Of a stretch of 6,954 bases of DNA, positions 1 to 4,547 are shown one piece after another. This stretch comes from Candidatus Saccharibacteria bacterium UBA5152 (GTDB lineage: Bacteria > Patescibacteriota > Saccharimonadia > Saccharimonadales > UBA4665): assembly GCA_002413755.1 (NCBI GenBank), contig DHXQ01000036.1, positions 26,091 to 33,044 on the forward strand. Direction: 5' to 3'. The notes under the pieces were generated by a model that was not told the DNA's origin, ran no database searches, and saw nothing but the letters and a program-made list of their open reading frames with translations. Position 1 is the first letter of the stretch; each line of letters opens with the position of its first letter. Position numbers and translations under genes: made by a program.

Positions 1-188
1 AGCAGAATCGCGTCCGGTGCGGGGACAATGTCAGGAGTTAGCTTCACTAATAAATTAACCGGCTCGCCGATTGGATTCAGATCCATGTCAGTCCGCTGGC
101 CGGCGAACTGCATAATCCGGTCTTCGCGCGGACTAATCCCTGAGGTCTCGAGGTCATAAAAGAAGTAACTGGGTGATGCCTGTGACAT
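1..188 (-). CDS. sbcB: Exodeoxyribonuclease I, N-terminal part (runs off the left edge)
   Basis: The 62 visible residues read as the start of the DEDDh exonuclease domain of exonuclease I, a 3'-to-5' single-strand DNA exonuclease used in repair and recombination. The DxE metal-binding motif is present in FYDLETSG (Asp12, Glu14 from this start). It is followed by ISPREDRIMQFAGQRTD and LNPIGEP, which match the family pattern of ET-G-x5-DR-x-QFA-x-RTD then N-IGEP; the match to E. coli SbcB is recalled, not computed. The start is uncertain. The ATG at 188 is used, but an in-frame ATG lies at 200 with a TAG just upstream of it, so there are only these two ATG choices. Neither has a well-spaced Shine-Dalgarno: AGTAGG lies only 1 nt before the ATG at 188. 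The gene follows the obgE terminator, so it needs its own promoter or read-through. A TATCTT sequence just upstream of the ATG at 200 is a weak -10 candidate without a -35. Confidence 0.87.
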   Translation of the reverse strand, partial: MSQASPSYFFYDLETSGISPREDRIMQFAGQRTDMDLNPIGEPVNLLVKLTPDIVPAPDAIL

Positions 189-212
189 ACCTACTAGCAT
201 ACCCTAAGATAC

Positions 213-234
213 AAAAAACGCCCTACTCGGGCGT
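213..234 (-). terminator. Intrinsic terminator downstream of obgE
   Basis: Read on the minus strand, a 6-bp GC-rich stem (ACGCCC / GGGCGT, plus-strand arms 218-223 and 229-234) with a 5-nt loop is followed directly by a run of T (plus-strand A at 213-218). This is the textbook rho-independent layout. It sits about 43 nt after the obgE stop codon and just before the sbcB start, so it should end the obgE transcript. Confidence 0.88.
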
Positions 235-276
235 CCAAATTCAGTGGAAGGTAACGATTATGCCGGAGTTGCAGAT

Positions 277-1563
277 CTAGTAGGTAAACTGGTACTTTTT
301 GCCGATATAAACCGTTTGGCCCGGCTCGACACCTTGGCGCAGCAGAGCGTGCATGATGCCGGTTTTGCGCATAATCGCCCGCAAGCGTTGGACTGCTTCT
401 TCATTGTCGAAGTTGGTGCGGCCGGCGAAGCGTTCCAGCTTGGCGCCGTTAATCTGGAAACCGCCGTCAACCGGCACCACTTCCCATGGTGAATCGTCTT
501 CGGCTGAGAGGCGCAATACTGGCACACCCTCATCTTCGGTGACTTTAGCCTTTTCAGCCTTGGCACGCTGTTTGGCAACGACTTTGGCAACGGTGTATTT
601 CAGCTCTTTGAGTCCGGTACCAGCCACGGCCGAGATCGCCAGGACGGTCGAATTCTTAGGCACAACCACTTGCAGCTGAGCGATCAGGTCGTCGACCATC
701 TCTTTGTCGAAGCCGTCGATCTTGTTGAGAACGACGATCTGTGGCTTCTTGATCAGTTTGGTACCATAAGCCGCCAGTTCGTCCTGGATCGTCTGGTAAG
801 CCTCGGCGACATCGTTATTATAAATATCAATCAGGTGCAAAATAACAGCGGTGCGCTCGACGTGGCGCAAAAACTCGTGACCCAGGCCCTTGCCTTCCGC
901 GGCGCCCTCTATCAGCCCGGGGATATCGGCAAATAATAGGCTAGACTCTTTGGAAATATCGACGACTCCCAGATTTGGACGTAAGGTCGTGAATGGATAA
1001 TCAGCGATCTCCGGGCGGGCATTGCTGATCCGGCTCAGCAGCGTCGACTTGCCGGCATTTGGCAACCCAACCAGGCCGACATCAGCGATCATTTTGAGCT
1101 CGAGGGTCGCATCAATCTCGACGCCCTCTTCTCCCTTTTCGGCAAAGTTTGGCGTTTGGCGGCGGGAACTGACGAAGTGGGCATTACCAAAGCCACCCTT
1201 GCCGCCCTTGGCGATGATCGCTTCCTGGCCATCAACGGTCAGATCAGCTAGCACCTTACCAGTCTCAGTTTCGGTGACGATTGTACCGACCGGCACCTGC
1301 ACCAGCATATGCTTGCCGCTGCGGCCATGCTTGTTGTTGGTGCCACCCGGCTTGCCCGGATCAGCTAAGATTTCTTTCTGATAACGAAAGGCGACCAGCG
1401 TGTTTTGGTTGCGGCTAGCCACGAAGACGACGTTGGCACCGTGGCCGCCATCACCACCATCCGGGCCGCCCTTATCGACGAATTTTTCCTGGCGCCAATT
1501 GAGCTTGCCGTCACCGCCAGCTCCTGCCCGAATAAACACCTTCGTCTTATCAATAAAATTCAT
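277..1563 (-). CDS. obgE: GTPase ObgE/CgtA
   Basis: A 428-residue Obg-family GTPase of the ribosome, linked to late 50S assembly and stress/growth control. All three domains are visible. The glycine-rich Obg fold covers about residues 1-158 (KVFIRAGAGGDG, GGPDGGDGG, GGKGGFGNAHF). The G domain follows: P-loop GLPNAGKST (166-174), switch I DYPFTTLRPN (188-197), G3 DIPGLIEGA (213-221), G4 NKID (280-283), G5 SAVAG (311-315). A C-terminal OCT domain spans about 345-428 (RLSAEDDSPWEV through GKKYQFTY). I place the start at the ATG at 1563 because MNFIDKTKVFI is where family members normally begin. The open frame continues 25 codons further up, but that stretch crosses the likely promoter. An ATG two codons upstream (1569) is possible. 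No Shine-Dalgarno is visible, and the predicted transcription start is at or beside the ATG, suggesting leaderless translation. Confidence 0.97.
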   Translation of the reverse strand: MNFIDKTKVFIRAGAGGDGKLNWRQEKFVDKGGPDGGDGGHGANVVFVASRNQNTLVAFRYQKEILADPGKPGGTNNKHGRSGKHMLVQVPVGTIVTETETGKVLADLTVDGQEAIIAKGGKGGFGNAHFVSSRRQTPNFAEKGEEGVEIDATLELKMIADVGLVGLPNAGKSTLLSRISNARPEIADYPFTTLRPNLGVVDISKESSLLFADIPGLIEGAAEGKGLGHEFLRHVERTAVILHLIDIYNNDVAEAYQTIQDELAAYGTKLIKKPQIVVLNKIDGFDKEMVDDLIAQLQVVVPKNSTVLAISAVAGTGLKELKYTVAKVVAKQRAKAEKAKVTEDEGVPVLRLSAEDDSPWEVVPVDGGFQINGAKLERFAGRTNFDNEEAVQRLRAIMRKTGIMHALLRQGVEPGQTVYIGKKYQFTY

Positions 1564-1570
1564 TACCATC

Positions 1571-1598
1571 AGTATAACATGTAACAGAGGTATGTCAT
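1571..1598 (-). promoter_or_regulatory. Predicted obgE promoter with extended -10
   Basis: Read on the minus strand: ATGACA (plus 1593-1598, 5 of 6 to the TTGACA consensus), a 16-bp spacer, then TATACT (plus 1571-1576, 5 of 6 to TATAAT) preceded by TGT, which forms an extended -10 (TGnTATACT). Only 7 nt separate the -10 from the obgE ATG at 1563, so transcription would begin at about 1564/1563. The promoter call rests on consensus match alone. Confidence 0.6.
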
Positions 1599-1602
1599 AA
1601 CA

Positions 1603-1618
1603 TTTGACCCTCGTCAAA
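1603..1618. promoter_or_regulatory. Operator-like inverted repeat upstream of obgE promoter
   Basis: A perfect 6-bp inverted repeat, TTTGAC-CCTC-GTCAAA, ends five bases upstream of the predicted obgE -35. Its size and position would suit a dimeric DNA-binding regulator. No regulator is recognised. Its right arm is shared with the small hairpin at 1616-1630. Confidence 0.35.
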
Positions 1619-1630
1619 CCCTGCGGGTTT
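1616..1630. repeat. Small hairpin AAACCC-TGC-GGGTTT
   Basis: A 6-bp perfect stem with a 3-nt loop lies between the large near-palindrome and the obgE promoter. On the minus strand it is followed by only three T residues already belonging to the stem, so it is at best a weak terminator for the LysM-CHAP transcript. It may instead be part of a composite site with the adjoining TTTGAC repeat. Confidence 0.35.
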
Positions 1631-1633
1631 ATA

Positions 1634-1751
1634 GACATCTCCTGATTAGTGCAGTTTGGGATGAATAAAGAGGATCGTAAGCGAGCCGTACTAAAAGTAC
1701 GGTGAACGCGAACCGGAATTATTCGCCCGAAATGCGCAATCAGGAGATGTC
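1634..1751. repeat. Approximately 118-bp near-palindrome (long imperfect hairpin)
   Basis: The ends are a perfect 14-bp inverted repeat (GACATCTCCTGATT at 1634-1647 against 1738-1751). Pairing continues inward through small bulges at 1648, 1654, 1661 and 1729 to positions 1668/1719, about 32 pairs in all. The 50-nt apical part holds a second perfect 7-bp hairpin (CCGTACT 1686-1692 with AGTACGG 1696-1702) and a 3-bp gcg/cgc clamp at 1681-1683/1707-1709. The element begins three bases after the LysM-CHAP stop codon (in minus orientation) and contains no gene. It could be the 3'-end structure of that mRNA, a small non-autonomous mobile element with 14-bp terminal repeats, or a structured RNA. 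There is no T-run on either side and no convincing target-site duplication. Confidence 0.8.
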
Positions 1752-1754
1752 GAC

Positions 1755-2846
1755 TTATCTATAGATGTAGTGTTCGAAGTGGGAGGCCGTAACCCAGTCG
1801 CTGTGACCGACGCGGCCCCAGCCGGCCAGGCCATTCATATCGGAGTATTTAATCTGAGTGCCGTCAGCGGAAACTTCTTCGACAACTGCTACGTGACCCT
1901 CAGAGCCGCGGTCGCTTTGGGCAATCGCGCCAGGACGTGGCACCGAGCTGACGGTCCAGCCGCTGATGGCGGCGCCATTGTCCCAGGTATTGGCATTACC
2001 CCAGTTAGACGGAACGGCAATCCGGTTGGCAACATACCAGGTACAGTAGCCATAGGCGTAGGCGTTGCTGCCATAAATTGGCGAAGAACCAAATGCCAGG
2101 CCAGCGGTGCTGGAGCGAGCGGCCTGAATGATACTGCCGCCTGGGATAATGATCTTTTCTCCAATCTTTAGCGGAGTCAGCTCAGCATCGTTTGACGCAA
2201 TAATTTCATCGCGGTTAGCCTTGTATTTGGCGGCCAGTGTATCCGGTGTGTCACCAGCCCTGACCGTATAAACTATACCGGATACCCCCTCGGGTGGAAT
2301 CGAGAGCACCTGGCCAGCGGCTACGGTGTTGCCGGCCAGGCTATTCGACCATTTGACGCTGTCAGAAGTGACATTGAACTTAGCGGCAATACTGGCGACG
2401 GTGTCACCAGCAATGACCGTATAGGTTTTAATATCTTTATTGCTCTTGAGGCCGGTACTGACGACTTGCGGCTTGGAAACAATGCTAGCCGTCGCCGGAG
2501 CGACCGTTAGCTCAAGGTTGACGGAGGCGGCTTGGTTGGCAACATTGACTGTTTCAGGCATGGCTGCCAGCGTAGCGACATTGTAGGCAATATCGGCTGA
2601 GGACACCTGGTCGAGAGGGCTGGCAACTGAATTATTGGATAACTTGGCAGCGGAGGCGCTTTGGACCGCACTTTGCTCTGCGCCACCACGTTGGGTCATA
2701 AATACAAACCCGACCACACCAAAAACCAGCATGGCGTTGAAGCCAATCAGGCCATAGCGAACAATCCGCTTGCGAGTGGATTTCTTATGGATAGACCGGT
2801 CTAACTTCTGAACAGTTTCAGAAGCGAGTGCGGACTTGATCAGCAT
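1755..2846 (-). CDS. Membrane-anchored LysM-LysM-CHAP peptidoglycan hydrolase
   Basis: A 363-residue predicted cell-wall hydrolase. The order is: a basic cytoplasmic N-terminus (KKSTRKR at 21-27); one membrane segment at about 31-50 (YGLIGFNAMLVFGVVGFVFM); an Ala/Ser-rich linker; LysM 1 at about 140-184 (TYTVIAGDTVASIAAKF); LysM 2 at about 191-235 (VYTVRAGDTPDTLAAKY); and a CHAP domain at about 257-363. In CHAP the catalytic Cys268 is seen in YGYCTWYVA and His318 in EGHVAVVEEV, with Glu323/324 nearby; Cys268 is the only cysteine. LysM binds glycan N-acetylglucosamine, and CHAP cuts peptide cross-links or the amide bond to muramic acid. Anchoring to the membrane suggests action on the cell's own wall, for example in division, though attack on a host or prey wall is possible. 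The ATG at 2846 has no Shine-Dalgarno; the nearest good one (2889-2893) lies before an in-frame ATA at 2882-2880. A promoter and long leader precede it, so it is probably expressed separately from mltG. Confidence 0.9.
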   Translation of the reverse strand: MLIKSALASETVQKLDRSIHKKSTRKRIVRYGLIGFNAMLVFGVVGFVFMTQRGGAEQSAVQSASAAKLSNNSVASPLDQVSSADIAYNVATLAAMPETVNVANQAASVNLELTVAPATASIVSKPQVVSTGLKSNKDIKTYTVIAGDTVASIAAKFNVTSDSVKWSNSLAGNTVAAGQVLSIPPEGVSGIVYTVRAGDTPDTLAAKYKANRDEIIASNDAELTPLKIGEKIIIPGGSIIQAARSSTAGLAFGSSPIYGSNAYAYGYCTWYVANRIAVPSNWGNANTWDNGAAISGWTVSSVPRPGAIAQSDRGSEGHVAVVEEVSADGTQIKYSDMNGLAGWGRVGHSDWVTASHFEHYIYR

Positions 2847-3020
2847 ATGTGAGGTAGCTGACTGTAACGGTGAGTTGCTTATAAGATGCTCCTGGCAAAC
2901 GTCCGGGAACCACCCGAGCGAACGTCCGCGAATAACTTATTGAAAGCTAGACTGATATTGAAGTACAAAACAAAATATGGCTGAGAAGTGTTACACAAAC
3001 ATAAGCACTGGCTCAGACAC
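2847..3020 (-). promoter_or_regulatory. Predicted approximately 174-nt 5' leader of the LysM-CHAP mRNA
   Basis: The interval runs from the predicted transcription start to the ATG and contains no gene. From 5' to 3' on the minus strand it holds: a hairpin at the very 5' end (plus 2981-3016: CTGAG/CTCAG 5 bp and AGTG/CACT 4 bp around a 15-nt loop) followed by a T-rich stretch; a GGACGT-containing tandem repeat; a short CGGG-TGGTT-CCCG hairpin; an AGGAG motif; and a CTTATAAG palindrome. I compared it by eye with the c-di-AMP (ydaO) and TPP riboswitch cores and saw neither. Its class is unknown. Confidence 0.4.
2895..2930. repeat. Tandem 13-bp direct repeat in the LysM-CHAP leader
   Basis: GCAAACGTCCGGG (2895-2907) and GCGAACGTCCGCG (2918-2930) agree at 11 of 13 positions, with the core AACGTCCG identical. 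The start-to-start spacing is 23 bp, about two DNA turns. The copies may be binding sites for a regulator or parts of a leader RNA fold. Confidence 0.55.
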
Positions 3021-3026
3021 CCCTTT

Positions 3027-3054
3027 ATTGTATCAAATTATGTCAAATTTTCAA
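3027..3054 (-). promoter_or_regulatory. Predicted promoter of the LysM-CHAP gene
   Basis: Read on the minus strand: TTGAAA (plus 3049-3054, 5 of 6 to TTGACA), a 16-bp spacer, then TACAAT (plus 3027-3032, 5 of 6 to TATAAT). It begins immediately after the mltG stop codon. A perfect TTGACA at plus 3041-3046 lies inside the spacer but has no -10 at the right distance. The surrounding AT-rich sequence contrasts with the coding regions. Confidence 0.6.
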
Positions 3055-3055
3055 C

Positions 3056-4105
3056 TTAGAGATTGCACAACTTATGGCAATACTGCTTCGTCAGAGCTTC
3101 GTGTTCTTCGATAGTGTGCGAGAAATAGGTGTTGCCGTCATCGCCGGCGACGAAGTACAGCCAATCGGTATTCGACGGGTTGGCGACTGCATTTAAGGAA
3201 GATTGTGAGACATTACTGATCGGGCCGGGTGGCAAGCCTTTGTGCTGCAAGGTGTTGTACGGACTGTCGTAGGTCAGCGACGGCTTTTGGCCGGCAGCAA
3301 CCGAGCCATAATAGGCGGTGACGTCTGAGCCGAGGGGCATATTGATCGACAGACGCTTCAGGAAAACCTGTGCCGCTTGGGCTCGGTCCGAAGAGTTAGA
3401 TACTTCCTGTTCGACGATCGAGGCTAGCGTGACTGCCTGATAGACGCTCAAGCCTTCTTTGGCGTAGGCAGCCCGCAGCATCGGTGTTAACTTCTCGGAC
3501 ATTTCGTTGAGCGACAGTTGGATGATCACTTTTGGATCAGTGTTGGCACTCTTCTGGTAGGAATCAGGGTACAAAAAGCCTTCCAGCGAGGCGCCGATTG
3601 GCTTGTCGGCCAGAGCCGGACTGGAGGCGTATTGGGTAGGTTCCAGCGCCATATCAACTGCCGGGGGATCGAATTTGGCCTTCACGAAGGCATCGCGGAT
3701 CTGCGTCAGACGGATACCCGGAAGTATGGTGACCAGATCAACTGCCACCTTACCGTCGGCGATTTGCTGGGCAATATCGGTTGCACTTTGGGACGGCGAA
3801 AATTTATATGTACCAGCCTGCAGCTTGGTACCGAGGTTATTATTACGGATATAGCGTTCGAATGACCAAACTTGCCGGATCAGCCCCTGCCGCTTCAATT
3901 CACCGGAAATCGTCGATACCGAGGCATCAGGCTCGACAGTGATGACCTTTTGCTCAGTCGAGTTGCTGACCGGCCGCAGATTGATGGTATACGTCTGGCG
4001 CACCAGGATCACGCCTGCCGCTAACAGGATTATGAGGGTAATAGTCGTATAGAGCAGACGTTTGGGCCAGTGTCTAACCCGGGCGTACATAGAATATTCA
4101 GGCAT
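3056..4105 (-). CDS. mltG: Endolytic peptidoglycan transglycosylase MltG (YceG-like)
   Basis: A 349-residue MltG/YceG family protein, which cleaves nascent glycan strands at the membrane and is thought to set glycan chain length. It has a short basic N-terminus, one membrane segment at about 17-35 (LLYTTITLIILLAAGVILV), a LysM-like region at about 52-102, and the catalytic domain from about 125. Family signatures are LEGFLYPDSY (174-183), LASIVEQEV (228-235) with the expected catalytic glutamate Glu232, LGSDVTAYYG (258-267), SPYNTLQHKGLPPGPISN (281-298), and YFVA-x7-FS-x4-EH (317-335). It ends in an unusual CHKLCNL tail. The start is well supported: AAAGGAG at plus 4110-4116 lies 4 nt before the ATG, and the ATG overlaps the ruvX stop by 8 nt, so the two genes are translationally coupled. 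Confidence 0.96.
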   Translation of the reverse strand: MPEYSMYARVRHWPKRLLYTTITLIILLAAGVILVRQTYTINLRPVSNSTEQKVITVEPDASVSTISGELKRQGLIRQVWSFERYIRNNNLGTKLQAGTYKFSPSQSATDIAQQIADGKVAVDLVTILPGIRLTQIRDAFVKAKFDPPAVDMALEPTQYASSPALADKPIGASLEGFLYPDSYQKSANTDPKVIIQLSLNEMSEKLTPMLRAAYAKEGLSVYQAVTLASIVEQEVSNSSDRAQAAQVFLKRLSINMPLGSDVTAYYGSVAAGQKPSLTYDSPYNTLQHKGLPPGPISNVSQSSLNAVANPSNTDWLYFVAGDDGNTYFSHTIEEHEALTKQYCHKLCNL

Positions 4106-4547
4106 GGTACTCCTTTAGAAAATCTTCGAGGATGTAAGTTGCTGCCAGTGCGTCAACGTCGCCCTTACTATAGTGCTTACGTTTGCCTGCCCTAGCTCGA
4201 AGCTCGCTTTCGGCCTTTTCTGACGTCAATGCTTCGTCTATCCAGTATAGCGGAAGTTGGTGGCCGGCAGCACCCAAATAATCACCGAGCTGCTTACCAA
4301 AGGCCCGTACCCACTCCGTTTGCGCCGTATCCTGGCCACTCATCCCGCGCGGCAGACCGAGCACGATCAGGCTGGCGTCTTCGTCTTTACAAAGCACAGA
4401 GATGTCATGCAGGAATGTCTTGGGACTATCGAGCGTCGTCAGCGGACTGGCAAAGCGGACACCGAGATTAGCAACTGCCACCCCGATGCGCTTTTCACCG
4501 ACATCGAGTGCTATGGCAGATTTGTTGGGATCGAAGCTATTAGTCAT
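4098..4547 (-). CDS. ruvX: RuvX/YqgF RNase H-fold nuclease
   Basis: A 149-residue RuvX (YqgF) family protein, a small RNase H-fold nuclease implicated in 16S rRNA 5'-end processing and described in some species as a Holliday-junction resolvase. The three acidic positions of the family are visible: Asp15 in AIALDVGEKRIGVAVAN, Glu105 in LYWIDEALTSE, and Asp130/Asp132 in KGDVDALAA. The LGLPRGMSG loop (64-71) and KRKHYSKGD (122-130) also fit. The chosen ATG at 4547 gives normal family length and overlaps the end of the preceding gene by 8 nt (ATGACTAA). A TTG at 4592 would add 15 residues with no homology and is less likely. The start has no strong Shine-Dalgarno, consistent with coupling to the upstream gene. 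The TGA stop argues for the standard code. Confidence 0.93.
   Translation of the reverse strand: MTNSFDPNKSAIALDVGEKRIGVAVANLGVRFASPLTTLDSPKTFLHDISVLCKDEDASLIVLGLPRGMSGQDTAQTEWVRAFGKQLGDYLGAAGHQLPLYWIDEALTSEKAESELRARAGKRKHYSKGDVDALAATYILEDFLKEYHA
4110..4116 (-). promoter_or_regulatory. Strong ribosome-binding site of mltG
   Basis: AAAGGAG on the minus strand, 4 nt before the mltG ATG and inside the last codons of ruvX. It fixes the mltG start and shows that this organism uses Shine-Dalgarno initiation at least here. Confidence 0.85.

Noticed and set aside
1564..1638. 25-codon N-terminal extension of obgE starting at 1638
   Set aside because: It lies across the predicted promoter and the foot of the near-palindrome, has no Obg similarity, and the family normally begins at MNFIDKTKVFI.
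2879..2886. TATAAG/TTATAA as a second, closer LysM-CHAP promoter
   Set aside because: No acceptable -35 lies 16-18 bp upstream; the better promoter is at 3027-3054.
2981..3016. Hairpin as an intrinsic terminator of mltG
   Set aside because: The stem is interrupted and the following minus-strand sequence is T-rich but broken (ATATTTTGTTTTG); it also lies downstream of a predicted start site. It is kept as a leader hairpin only.
3009..3026. Possible TPP riboswitch start (GGGGTGTCTGAGCC)
   Set aside because: The rest of the TPP core (the GAACCTGA-type segment and the partner arm) is missing, and the gene is a wall hydrolase.
4098..4100. UGA recoded as glycine (code 25)
   Set aside because: ruvX ends in TGA at a normal family length, with the mltG start overlapping it, so the standard code fits.
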